Under the pieces are notes generated by a model. The model had not been told where the DNA came from and ran no database searches. It saw only the letters and a list, made by a program, of their open reading frames with translations. Below are positions 17,900-25,696 of a stretch of DNA of 44,044 nt, one piece after another. The translations under genes were made by a program, and so were the position numbers. This DNA is from Methylocystaceae bacterium (GTDB lineage: Bacteria; Pseudomonadota; Alphaproteobacteria; Rhizobiales; Beijerinckiaceae): assembly GCA_009773555.1 (NCBI GenBank), contig WSXZ01000041.1, positions 1 through 44,044 of the forward strand. The letters run 5' to 3'. Within the stretch, counting starts at the first letter, position 1. Every line of letters begins with the position of its first letter.

Positions 17900-18222
17900 C
17901 CAAGCTGAAACTCGCCTCAATCGACGACGACAAACCGGTAAAACTCTCCGTCTCACTGCCGGCCGAGCTTCACCGAAATTTGATCGCCTATGCGGAGGTT
18001 CTCGCAAATGAAACAGGCAAGACTGTCGATCCTACAAAACTCATCGCGCCGATGTTGGAGAAGTTTATCGCAAGCGATCGAGGATTCAGAAAAATGCGAG
18101 GCCGACATCCTAAGCCTAGCCTGAGACCTTCTGAAACTTCGGCTGGTAACGCTCCGACGACATCAAGGGCGCTAGGGTGCAAGCCCGAGGTATCATCGAC
18201 GGGCAGCGATACAGCGCAATAA
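17896..18222 (+). CDS. DUF2274 protein closing the trb operon
   Basis: A small protein (108 residues) of the DUF2274 family, which typically follows trbI in alphaproteobacterial elements. The conserved part is VKLSVSLPAELHRNLIAYAE through DPTKLIAPMLEKFIASDRGF, reminiscent of a ribbon-helix-helix/CopG-like regulator, so a DNA-binding or autoregulatory role is plausible but inferred. Homologues usually end soon after FRKMR. The last ~35 residues here (SLRPSETSAGNAP...) look unlike family sequence and may be read-through into a rearranged junction, since pseudogene fragments begin immediately afterwards. Confidence 0.8.
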   Translation: MTKLKLASIDDDKPVKLSVSLPAELHRNLIAYAEVLANETGKTVDPTKLIAPMLEKFIASDRGFRKMRGRHPKPSLRPSETSAGNAPTTSRALGCKPEVSSTGSDTAQ

Positions 18223-18344
18223 GGAACGCGCGTCTTCGCCTGCCACCGGACGAAGAGTGACGCCAGGATAGGGCATTTCCATCTCCGGACGAGTTACATG
18301 CTGAGGCCGAAACCCCGGGCGACCAGCGGCATCACCGGAAACGA

Positions 18345-18665
18345 ATCGCATCGCAATTCCAAGCGAACGCAGCGCCGCGATCATGAGCGTCGCAAAGTCG
18401 CGACAACTCACGCTCGCGAGTTCCAAAGTCAGACCGGGTCCTGAACGCCCTTCTCGTGTCGCGCTACATGCTTAAAGGTCCGGTTGATGGTCTGCATCAT
18501 ATCGACGAGAAGCTTGTGGGTGTCTGCCGATCCGTCCTCACGGAGGAGCGCGGCGGCCCAGCGATCGAGCTGGGGATGCTGGGACTGCGGAGTGAGGAAG
18601 CACGCAAGATCGGGCCTCTCTTCCTCGCCGTAAGCAAACGGATGGCTCCGCTCAAAGTCCTCGAT
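18345..18665 (-). pseudogene. Transglutaminase-like protein fragment
   Basis: A remnant of a transglutaminase-like (papain-fold) protein on the minus strand. The upstream piece reads PFAYGEEERPDL, DRWAAALLREDGSADTHKLL and NRTFKHVARHEKGVQDPV. It stops at TGA (18429), and the next frame continues without a gap: TLELASVSCRDFATLMIAAL and RSLGIAMRFVSG. A single-base frameshift therefore breaks it just before the catalytic-cysteine motif SCRDFA. The usual ~100 N-terminal residues and everything after FVSG (including the catalytic His) are absent. Edges are approximate. Confidence 0.7.
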
Positions 18666-18681
18666 ATCCGCTTGTCGGCGC

Positions 18682-19407
18682 GTGGCGGAGACGCATGGTG
18701 CTTTCGAAGCGAAGCTCCGAGGCCGCGCGCTCGGCCGGCTCGGCGTTCTGGAAACCGAACTGGCGCGCCACATCGCCTGGGACATTGGCGTCGCCGCAGT
18801 TTCCCGCCTCGTGGCGGACGCGCTCGACGCCACTTTGGTGCAGCAGAACTATTCGCGCCTGGTCATCGACTGCAATCGCGCGCCGAAGTCGGAGACGTCA
18901 ATCCCGGAAATCAGCGAGTTTACCCCGATCCCTGGAAACGGCGGTTTGAGCGAAGGCCAGAAGGACGCGCGGCTGCGGGAGAATTTCCAGCCCTATCATG
19001 ATCGGATCAAAGCAGCGATGGCGGGAGGGCCGGCCGGCGGCATTGGTCGCGATGCAAAGTTTTACGCCGGTCTTCATGGGCTCGGCGCGGCCTGGCATGC
19101 TGACGTGCTTTACAATCGCGACGCTCGTTTCGCCGATGCGCTGATAGCTTGGTTAAAAGGCGAAGAAGGGCTCATCGTCGGCGACAATGAGCCCTATAGC
19201 GTGACCGATAAGTCGGATTACACCATTTCGGTTCCAGGCGAGCGAGGCCTGCTTCACGTTGAGGTCGAGATCCGCCAGGACCTGATCGCCGGCGAGAGCG
19301 GACAGCGGGCCTGGGGGGCGCTGCGCGCCCGTTTGCTGCCGCAGGCGTATCAAGAGGCTTGGTCGAGCAGAGCGGTCCTGAGGTGGGCGATGACAAAGAT
19401 CGGCTGA
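18682..19407 (+). pseudogene. N-formylglutamate amidohydrolase-like protein, truncated and frameshifted
   Basis: The open frame (241 residues) belongs to the N-formylglutamate amidohydrolase-like family: ARHIAWDIGVAAVS, QQNYSRLVIDCNRAP, TSIPEISEFTPIPGN, GLIVGDNEPYSVTDKSDYTI and LLHVEVEIRQDLIAGESGQ are all recognisable. The N-terminal ~50 residues with the usual DHAS-type metal motif are missing. Between 19040 and 19090 the correct sequence lies in another frame (ALVAMQSFTPVFMGSARP), so two compensating frameshifts scramble the middle, which normally carries the conserved AMHSF motif. It abuts the oppositely oriented transglutaminase fragment, pointing to a rearrangement point just downstream of the trb operon. 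Confidence 0.72.
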
Positions 19408-19528
19408 CCCCAAAGCCCCGAAACGGCCCAGGGCATTAGCTCGGCCTTGTCCGAAACGCCAGACGTGCACATATTTTTCGAAGGGTCGGCTGCCATTTGG
19501 GCAATGTCGGCTTGGTGGAGACACGACA

Positions 19529-19780
19529 ATGATCGAAACATTGATAGGACTCATCTTTCTCGTCATCATCATCGGGGTGTTTTGGTGGGCCGCGACGACC
19601 TTGCTCCGTGTCATTCCTCTCGCGGAGCCATTTCGAACAGTTGTTCACGTGCTCGTCGTTTTGGTTGGGGTGTTCATTGTTCTTTATGTGGCGCAGATGT
19701 TCCTGGAGGCAGCCGGCATTAAAGTGCCATGGCCGAAGTTCAGCGAAGCGAAATCAATACACTCGGTCATTGGTGCGTGA
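19529..19780 (+). CDS. Thivi_2564-family small membrane protein
   Basis: An 83-residue membrane protein with two predicted helices (IGLIFLVIIIGVFWWAATTL and VVHVLVVLVGVFIVLYVAQM) separated by a short polar turn (LRVIPLAEPF). This pattern matches the Thivi_2564 family of uncharacterised small membrane proteins. ATG 19529 is preceded by GGTGGAGAC. A second, divergent member is at 34697-34882. No function is known; such genes are frequent near stress-response genes in Hyphomicrobiales. Confidence 0.72.
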   Translation: MIETLIGLIFLVIIIGVFWWAATTLLRVIPLAEPFRTVVHVLVVLVGVFIVLYVAQMFLEAAGIKVPWPKFSEAKSIHSVIGA

Positions 19781-19840
19781 GCGATCTGTTCATACTGACA
19801 TAGAACCGCGCAGTAGAAACCGCTTGAGATGCTCTGGCTC

Positions 19841-19879
19841 GCCAGTTTCTAACCCCGGGGACCGGGGTTAGAGGCTGGC
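19841..19879 (+). terminator. Strong 18-bp stem-loop downstream of the Thivi_2564 gene
   Basis: Two 18-base arms, GCCAGTTTCTAACCCCGG and CCGGGGTTAGAGGCTGGC, flank the loop GGA. Sixteen positions are Watson-Crick and the other two are T opposite G, which would pair as U-G in RNA from the plus strand but mismatch (A opposite C) in RNA from the minus strand. This favours a plus-strand RNA hairpin. There is no T-run after it, so it may be a transcript-end stabiliser rather than a classical terminator. Confidence 0.5.
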
Positions 19880-20165
19880 ACCCGACCGGAAGACGTGCGA
19901 CGAATCGACCATCTGATACGCATAGGGGGATTCTTCCGGGCGCCGCATTTCCAAAGATCGTCTCGTCATCAACGCCCTTGCCTCGTCATTGACTCCAGCA
20001 TGGACACGGATCGCGTCGATGACGGCTCTTCGTCGGGAAAAATTCAGCCTGCCGCCGACATTTCGCGCGAGCGCAAGCGGGCTAAGAAGGGTAAAACTTT
20101 ATCGCGTTGCGCTAAAGTAGACCTAAACCTGCATGATTGGCGCGGGTTCGAGAGGACAAACGATC

Positions 20166-20723
20166 ATGTTGCTGCCATTGGCGCGCGTGGCGCTCGGAGC
20201 GCTGATAGGCGCGGCGGGCGTCGCGCTATTTGGCCCGCACATAGCGCGACGTGCACGTCCGGCCGCGAAAGCAGCGCTGAAAGCAGCGTTGGCGGCGATG
20301 CACGAGGCGCGGATCCGGGGCGGCGAAATCGCCGAAGCCGCCGAGGATCTCTACGCCGAGGCAAAGGCGGAGGCGGCGGCCGAGACCGAAGCCGCCCGGG
20401 ACGCGGCGGCCGTCGCAGAGCCCACGGCCGCAGCGGCAGTCTCCAAAATCAATTCCCAGATGAATCGTGGTGGCGCTTTTTCCCATCGACCCGAGGAAAC
20501 GGTCATGACAAAGCAACCGGGACTCGACGGCCGCCATCGAGACAAGAACGGCAGAATCAGCAAGAAGCATGGCAATACGCTCATATCCACATTGCGTCAG
20601 ACCTATGGGGCCGGATTCGCTCCGGGGCGGTCTGGCGATGAAAGATTGGCAGATGTTCTGCACGACCTAGACGAGCCGTCTCTCAGTCATCTGATCCATG
20701 ACGTGCAAAAGCAATCGACTTGA
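20166..20723 (+). CDS. Membrane-anchored Ala-rich protein (DUF5132-like) open into the next gene
   Basis: The N-terminal part has a membrane helix (LARVALGALIGAAGVALFGP) followed by a charged, alanine-rich helical stretch (EIAEAAEDLYAEAKAEAAAE), resembling DUF5132/YtxH-like envelope proteins. The frame does not stop where such proteins normally end (about position 20450). It runs through a stretch without family character (SKINSQMNRGGAFSH) directly into a second, recognisable small protein starting at 20505. Either the stop was lost, creating a 185-residue fusion, or the second gene is translated from its own start as well. Confidence 0.55.
   Translation: MLLPLARVALGALIGAAGVALFGPHIARRARPAAKAALKAALAAMHEARIRGGEIAEAAEDLYAEAKAEAAAETEAARDAAAVAEPTAAAAVSKINSQMNRGGAFSHRPEETVMTKQPGLDGRHRDKNGRISKKHGNTLISTLRQTYGAGFAPGRSGDERLADVLHDLDEPSLSHLIHDVQKQST
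20505..20723 (+). CDS. Small conserved basic protein (KHGNT motif), same frame as the gene before it
   Basis: A 72-residue protein beginning MTKQPGLDGRHRDKNGRIS, with KKHGNTLISTLRQTYGAGFA and a C-terminal DVLHDLDEPSLSHLIHD. The DGRHRDKxGxISKKHGNT pattern is one I associate with small uncharacterised bacterial proteins. ATG 20505 has GAGGAAA about six bases upstream, supporting independent initiation within the longer frame. Function unknown; it is basic at the N-terminus and acidic at the C-terminus. Confidence 0.6.
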   Translation: MTKQPGLDGRHRDKNGRISKKHGNTLISTLRQTYGAGFAPGRSGDERLADVLHDLDEPSLSHLIHDVQKQST

Positions 20724-20965
20724 TTCGTGTTTGATGACGGACGACCTCGATACCCATCATTGGATTGAGCAGCTGCAAATTGCTTTCGTCGCTTTTTGGC
20801 GCTGCTGAAGGAGTGTTGCTGACGTTTCTGGTCAATAATTCGCCGACATATTATTGTTACGAAATTCACCGACTTCTTTTTTTGTCCGTTGGCGTCTCCA
20901 TATGATGTGCTCGACAGATATTGCCGACAAGCCAAAGCCGCCATCGCACTGAAGGAATGGACATC

Positions 20966-21052
20966 ATGGATATCCAGACGCTGCTCCTCATTATTATTGT
21001 TGTTCTCCTGCTTGGCGGAGGCGGTTGGTACGGCCGAGGACGTTGGTTTTAG
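20966..21052 (+). CDS. 28-residue hydrophobic membrane peptide
   Basis: A tiny gene: ATG at 20966 with GAAGGA upstream, MDIQTLLLIIIVVLLLGGGG followed by WYGRGRWF and TAG. It is one transmembrane helix followed by a glycine hinge and an aromatic/arginine tail. Similar micropeptides occur widely in Hyphomicrobiales and resemble a half-length DUF3309 protein (compare 25385-25549). The good ribosome site and sharply defined hydrophobic core argue it is real. The 240 bases before it show no gene. Confidence 0.6.
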   Translation: MDIQTLLLIIIVVLLLGGGGWYGRGRWF

Positions 21053-21587
21053 ACACGAGGCAAGCGCCCGCCGCGGATCAAGTCTGAATTTAATAACGCG
21101 CCTCTTGGCGTTATGATGTTGTCCGATCTTGCGGCAAGGACTAGCAATTGGCCTGGGCGCGACCCATCACCGGATCGCGCCCAGCAGCGAAAAACCGAAT
21201 TTAGATTTTCGGGGAACCTTCTCGATGGCCTCCAGGCGAAGCGCGACAACTCGCCCGCCTTTTTTCACCGGTTTGGCCGCGCTCGGATAGGCGCGGTTCT
21301 TGTAACCGAGATGGTTTTTGGCGTTACAGTGTGAAATTGCTTCAAAGTCCTTCCGAACGAACCGCTGAGTTGTGACCGTATCCAGTCTAGCGCCGAGGGG
21401 AGTTCGATTCGCGGTAAAGATAGCTTCGTCAACGGTTGACCTTGATGTACGCTCGTCCACTCGTCAGGCCATTAAGCGTATTTTCAAAACTATTCGCGGC
21501 GAATTAGTCCGCGTGACGCTGGCTTTGTCATATCAACCGGCTAATCTTGATGCTGCTTAGCCGCCCATCACCAGTGAGGATATCGCC
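21053..21587. other. Intergenic stretch without a supportable gene
   Basis: About 530 bases between the micropeptide and the cupin gene. Open frames of 73 to 97 residues exist on both strands but none has a ribosome site plus a recognisable motif. It presumably contains the cupin promoter, which I cannot place. Confidence 0.4.
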
Positions 21588-21983
21588 ATGAAGGGCTTTG
21601 TCGGAGACATTGAGGAACTGACCGAGGAGAACAAGGACTTCCGACGCGTTCTCTATACGGGCAAGCACCTTCAATTGGTGCTGATGGCTCTAAAACCCGG
21701 GGAGGAAATCGGAGATGAAGTCCACTCGGACCACGACCAGTTTTTTCGGGTAGAAAAAGGCAAGGGCGAAGTGCTGATTGACGGAGTCCGTACGAAAATT
21801 AAGAGCGACGATGCGATCATCGTGCCCGCAGGCGCGCGCCACAACGTCATAAACACGGGTGAAAAGCCTTTGAAGCTCTATACGATCTATGGCCCGCCGG
21901 ATCACCGGGACGGCATCGTCCGCGCCACTAAGGCGGAGGCCGAAGCTGGTGACGAGCACTTCGATGGCAAGACCACGGAGTAG
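21588..21983 (+). CDS. Cupin-domain protein
   Basis: A 131-residue single-domain cupin. Motif 1 is GDEVHSDHDQFFRVEKGKGE (His, His, Asp/Gln, Glu metal-ligand pattern) and motif 2 is PAGARHNVINTGEKPLKLYT (second His). The C-terminal tail RATKAEAEAGDEHFDGKTTE is typical of a widespread small cupin group annotated only by domain. GAGGAT precedes the ATG. It may bind a metal and a small ligand in the cytoplasm; the substrate is unknown. Confidence 0.85.
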   Translation: MKGFVGDIEELTEENKDFRRVLYTGKHLQLVLMALKPGEEIGDEVHSDHDQFFRVEKGKGEVLIDGVRTKIKSDDAIIVPAGARHNVINTGEKPLKLYTIYGPPDHRDGIVRATKAEAEAGDEHFDGKTTE

Positions 21984-22152
21984 CCGCTCAAGGTTGTGCG
22001 CGGCAAACCGATCGCCCCTTTTTGCCTGCTGCCTCGAGCATCGGCCGGGCCCGAACCTAACTGCGGCCACCGCGAACTCTCGGCAGACAGGAGCGAAAAA
22101 AATCAGGTCAAGGATCTGATGTCGCGCGCGGACGTGTTCGTCCTTCATCGCT

Positions 22153-23202
22153 CTACTTGGCGTTATGGTCCCCATTAAGGAAGTCGCGAAAAGCGGCAAT
22201 CATTGACGGGATCAGCTTTGCGCATGCGGCATAATCCTCTTTCACACTTTCGGCTGCAACTTTAGCAGCGCCGTGCAGCCAATCGACCGGGCGCGCGTCG
22301 AGATCGCTGCGAATGCTTGGCGTTTGCACTTCGCTAGCGGCGTGGATTGCGCCGAGGTCGAAGCCCATGGCCTCGAGCAATTGGAGGTTCAACTTGGCGC
22401 CTGCGTTGTCGCCGAGGTCGAGCTTTCGGGAATCCGCCGCAATCCGCCGGACGATGACGCCGTCCTGGATACGAAGGAAGGGATCAGGCGATCGATATTT
22501 ACCTGTAGCAAGATCGAGAAAAGAAGACGGTCGCCCGCCATCGCCATGAGCCCAATTCCAAGCCGACGGCGCGAACGCCTTCGCCTCCCGTATGACGCTC
22601 CCACCGCGCCAGTCCGCGACTACTACAAAGCGTGGTCGGCCTAATCCTCCGCCGCCTTTTCTACGAGACGCGAACCTCTCGACGACGGCATCCGTGGGGA
22701 CACTCGAACGAAGAGCGCTCTTGACCTCGTCCGGCGGCGTCGCCGCCGGATACTTCCTAACTTCGTCCCAGAATTTCTCCCGCTCTTCGTCGGTGCAGGC
22801 CACGAACGGCAGCATCCAGGCTGCATTCTCATCGAGCAGCGTTGGCCTCGGTTGGTTCAGACCCTTTCGGTACCCAGCGGCAATCGCGCTGGCGGCGTCG
22901 TGGTTGCTGAACGCCACGCCCGGAGCGAGCCGCACGCTTGTCGCAAGTCGGACAAGGTCAAGTGGATATGGAATGACCGCCGCCTCATCGAAATCATTCA
23001 CGCCCCACACCAAACGACCTTCGGCGTCGCGCCACGTCCCGAAGTTTTCGACATGAGTAGCCCATCGGAAGAATGTTGCGCGAAGGAAGGTGAAGGCGTC
23101 CTTCTTCATCTTCTGGTGTTTATGTTCAAGGTCTGCTTCCACCACTTGGCATTGGTTACGAAGCCACGCCTCGTATGCATCGTTGTCAGCCCGAAAGGAC
23201 AT
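22153..23202 (-). CDS. DUF2252 family protein with a probable in-frame internal deletion
   Basis: A 349-residue DUF2252 protein, a family with a kinase-like fold and unknown substrate. Recognisable segments are KKDAFTFLRATFFRWA, HVENFGTWRDAEGRLVWGVN, DFDEAAVIPYPLDLVRLATS, and the late block RRIAADSRKLDLGD. Between FFRWA and HVENFG the usual ~22 residues, including the GD of the conserved GDxHxENFG motif, are absent while the frame is kept. ATG 23202 has GGAGACAGG upstream; the longer frame to 23517 runs into the neighbouring pseudogene. Loss of the GD motif probably harms activity. Confidence 0.75.
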   Translation of the reverse strand: MSFRADNDAYEAWLRNQCQVVEADLEHKHQKMKKDAFTFLRATFFRWATHVENFGTWRDAEGRLVWGVNDFDEAAVIPYPLDLVRLATSVRLAPGVAFSNHDAASAIAAGYRKGLNQPRPTLLDENAAWMLPFVACTDEEREKFWDEVRKYPAATPPDEVKSALRSSVPTDAVVERFASRRKGGGGLGRPRFVVVADWRGGSVIREAKAFAPSAWNWAHGDGGRPSSFLDLATGKYRSPDPFLRIQDGVIVRRIAADSRKLDLGDNAGAKLNLQLLEAMGFDLGAIHAASEVQTPSIRSDLDARPVDWLHGAAKVAAESVKEDYAACAKLIPSMIAAFRDFLNGDHNAK

Positions 23203-23760
23203 ATCCTGTCTCCTCGCTCGATCGTCGCCGAAATGTCTCGCAAAGCCCGGATCGAGAGAATGTGGCGTCGCCGGAACGTGGCGCCGAAGCTGGTATTGGC
23301 GCGATGCTCCCTGATGAATGCGTTTAGCGCGGACTTGATCTCCGGGTTGTAGTTGGGAATCGCCCAGGCCCCCCGCCTTCGCTAACGACAAGGTCGTTGC
23401 GTGGGAGCACTTTGGGAAAGACCCCAGCCTATATGTGGCTTTGTGATCGCCGACGACAACATAAGGTAGCAGTCTGGCATTCACCATCGACGAGGTCTTC
23501 ATCCGACAGGTTCTCATCGATCGGCATGATTGCGATCTGCTTCAAGCCTTTGGCCAACGCGAGATGGTCCGCATACTGCTTGAAAGGCGTACGTGGATCT
23601 CGCGTCCGCTGAGGCTCTCGATCGTGTCCAGCCTGGGCGAGGTGGGGCCGATGACGACAATCTCGTTGACGTTCGTCGACACACGGATCGACGAAGTCGA
23701 CAACGATCGAGTTTAGAGCAGCCGTCCGCACGAAGATCGTAAGCTTGGCCGATGCTCAAG
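23203..23760 (-). pseudogene. MltF-like lytic transglycosylase / solute-binding-domain protein remnant
   Basis: Upstream of the DUF2252 gene the minus strand encodes, in at least three frames, pieces of a protein with an SBP-type domain as in MltF: VRTAALNSIVVDFVDP, NEIVVIGPTSPRLDTIESL, YADHLALAKGLKQIAIMPID, ENLSDEDLV, MVNARLLPYVVVGDHKATY and finally DPGFARHF. The order is colinear with the family, so this is one gene broken by several frameshifts and small losses. The lysozyme-like catalytic domain is not visible. Between here and 24163 a signal-peptide-like frame (24018 down to 23815) may be its ruined start. Confidence 0.65.
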
Positions 23761-24163
23761 CATCCATCCGGAGACGCCGGCAACGCCGCCTCCTGAACCG
23801 CCGCGAATGTCGGATCAGCGCCAGGAGAATGATGATCGGAATTGGAACGCCGAGCGTCGAGAGCAAATGAACGTTCCCTGACTTACGCTCTTCTTTGGAT
23901 GTGCTTCGCCAGGCGCTCTTCCGGTTTCGGGGCTATCAATTTTGTATCTCTTCTCGTCAGCGGAGCGCGCCGCGCCAATGAGCATCACGAGTGACGCGAA
24001 GTGATTGAAGGCTCGCAACTAGCGCAAAGGGCCGGCGCGCGGCCTTTATGTCTCACTCATTGCGCTACCGGACTTTTCGTGATCGACTATGATTGCGCTA
24101 CTGGCAAATCGCGAGAGGCAATACGCAATAACGCATTGTCAGTCGTAACTGAGGAGACCGACC

Positions 24164-24355
24164 ATGGGCAGCACTACCGACAAGATCAAGGGTGCGGCAA
24201 ATCAGGCGGCGGGGGCAGTCAAACAGGGAGTCGGCCAAGCAGTGGGCAACCCAAACCTTGAACTCAAAGGCGCCGTGCAGGAACTCAAGGGCGAAGCTCA
24301 GGAGGCCGTCGGCAAGGCCAAAGACGCGGTGAAAAAGCTCGTCGACAAGGCCTAA
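24164..24355 (+). CDS. CsbD-family stress protein
   Basis: A 63-residue hydrophilic CsbD-like protein, beginning MGSTTDKIKGAANQAAGAVK with the repeated amphipathic pattern ELKGAVQELKGEAQEAVGKA. The family is induced by general stress in many bacteria; its mechanism is unknown. GAGGAG lies 9 bases before the ATG and a clear stem-loop terminator follows at 24380, so it is a monocistronic unit. Confidence 0.88.
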   Translation: MGSTTDKIKGAANQAAGAVKQGVGQAVGNPNLELKGAVQELKGEAQEAVGKAKDAVKKLVDKA

Positions 24356-24379
24356 CCTGACTTCGTCACGAGCGCGAGG

Positions 24380-24402
24380 AAGGCGGCCTTAAAGGCCGCC
24401 TT
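24380..24402 (+). terminator. Rho-independent terminator of the CsbD gene
   Basis: A 9-bp perfect stem AAGGCGGCC / GGCCGCCTT with loop TTAAA, followed by TTTTC, 25 bases after the CsbD stop codon. Confidence 0.85.
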
Positions 24403-24431
24403 TTCATATTTGCTATCATCATTGAATAGTG

Positions 24432-24468
24432 CGGGGCCCGAGACCCCGTGATATTCAAAAGAATATCA
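24432..24468 (+). promoter_or_regulatory. Two tandem stem-loops ahead of a small gene
   Basis: The first hairpin is CGGGG-CCCGAGA-CCCCG (24432-24448). The second is TGATATTC-AAAA-GAATATCA (24449-24468), an 8-bp perfect stem. They lie back to back and end 16 bases before the ATG at 24485. The second could sequester or present the start region. They may equally be a second terminator or a leader element. Confidence 0.4.
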
Positions 24469-24484
24469 TTCAGAGCATTGCGTC

Positions 24485-24734
24485 ATGGCCAAGGAACCAA
24501 AAACTTTAAATAAGGAAAACCCGCTGCTCCGCGCCTTATCCAGATGGGAGAACGAGGGCGGTAGAACCGATGCAGAAGTGCTTGGGAGCGGCGGTCATCA
24601 GCCGCTGGAATAATCTACCCACGGAAGTCCAGCGGGATCTATTCGCACGCGCCGTTTCTGTCGGCGAGCCGCTCCCCACAGCGGACCTGAAAGAGCAACT
24701 CGCTCGTTTTCTTCACAGCCACAAAGATTTGTGA
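24485..24734 (+). pseudogene. Small conserved protein split by a frameshift
   Basis: Frame one gives MAKEPKTLNKENPLLRALSR then WENEGG before leaving family sequence and stopping at 24610. Frame two continues LGAAVISRWNNLPTEVQRDL, FARAVSVGEPLPTADLKEQL and ARFLHSHKDL to TGA at 24734. Read together they make one ~80-residue hydrophilic protein, so a deletion of uncertain size near 24560-24580 has broken it. The function of such proteins is not known to me. Confidence 0.6.
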
Positions 24735-24803
24735 CTGCGGTGATAGGACCTACTGCGTTTCGCGAATGACCGAGCGCTTTTTTTTCTTCTACCGTCAGAA
24801 TGC

Positions 24804-25364
24804 TCAAACAGCCACGCCGAATATTTCCCCTATACCGGCCGTTAGGGCCATCGCCAAGGCGCCCCAGAATGTCACTCGTGCTGTGGCGCGCAAAACTTCG
24901 CCCCGCCTGCTCTTGCGCCAATGGCACCCAGAAGAGCGAGAAAACACAAAGACGCGCCGGAAACGATGGGAACAAGATCGCCAGCAGGCGATACCAGAAT
25001 CATGAGTAAGGGCATGGCGGCGCCGACAGAAAATGCTGCAGCCGATGTCAGTGCGGCTTGGACAGGACGTGCCGTGGTGATTTTCGAAATCCCCAGTTCA
25101 TCGCGCGCGTGAGCGGTTAAGGCGTCTTTCGCCATCAACTGTTGGGCAACCTGCCGCGCAAGAGCGGTATCGACACCGCGCTGGACGTAAATTTCGGCAA
25201 GCGCCAGCGATCAAGATCGCCGCCCTCGTCGTGTGGGCTGCCGCAACGCCGACGATCAAACTCGCAGTTGAAACGCTGCCGTCATTGGCGCCGAGCACCG
25301 CGGCTCTTAGTCCCCGGATACGCCCGACCAGATGGTATTCGGGGTGCAGTCGCAGACGACTCAT
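24804..25364 (-). pseudogene. VIT1/CCC1-family iron/manganese transporter remnant
   Basis: The N-terminal piece is RLRLHPEYHLVGRIRGLRAA with LGANDGSVSTASLIVGVAAA, ending near 25215 at AAILIAG. The following ~50 residues (normally the acidic Fe-binding segment with AMSMAAGEYVSV) are deleted. Family sequence resumes in another frame with LAEIYVQRGVDTALARQVAQ, then MAKDALTAHARDELGIS. A further single-base shift near 24895 leads to RVTFWGALAMALTAGIG and the true stop at 24804. At least two lesions therefore inactivate this vacuolar-iron-transporter-like membrane protein. Confidence 0.75.
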
Positions 25365-25384
25365 CCGACGTTCCAATTCTCAGA

Positions 25385-25549
25385 TTAAATCCGTCCAAGC
25401 AGCATGAGAACGACAAGAACGATCAGGATGAGGCCGATCACGCCGACGCCGCCATGCCCGTACCCATAGCCGTAGCCGCCAAAACGTCCACTGAAACCGC
25501 CGAGCAAAACGATAATGAGGAGGATGATGAGCAATGTTGAGAGTGACAT
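25385..25549 (-). CDS. DUF3309-family small membrane protein
   Basis: A 54-residue protein: MSLSTLLIILLIIVLLGGFS, a Gly/Tyr-rich turn (GRFGGYGYGYGHGG), then a second hydrophobic segment VGVIGLILIVLVVLMLLGRI. This two-helix pattern is the DUF3309 signature. The start at 25549 is chosen because the hydrophobic helix begins there; upstream frame residues are charged and unlike the family. Function unknown. Confidence 0.8.
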   Translation of the reverse strand: MSLSTLLIILLIIVLLGGFSGRFGGYGYGYGHGGVGVIGLILIVLVVLMLLGRI

Positions 25550-25696
25550 TAAGCAATCTCCGTCGCCGGGAATTTCACTTTTGAGCTTATCACGGCCGCT
25601 TCGCCGGTCCACACCCCGTATCTTTTCAAGACATCCAAAATGAAAGGCGGCAACGATTCGAATAATAACGCCCTTCGAAAGTCAGCATCGTCCGGC

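Noticed and set aside
20505-20723. Idea that the whole 20166-20723 frame is one normal protein
   Set aside because: The joining stretch has no family character and an internal start with a ribosome site exists, so a single normal gene is unlikely.
21167-21460. 97-residue basic minus-strand frame
   Set aside because: No motif, no ribosome site and no neighbouring context; kept as non-coding.
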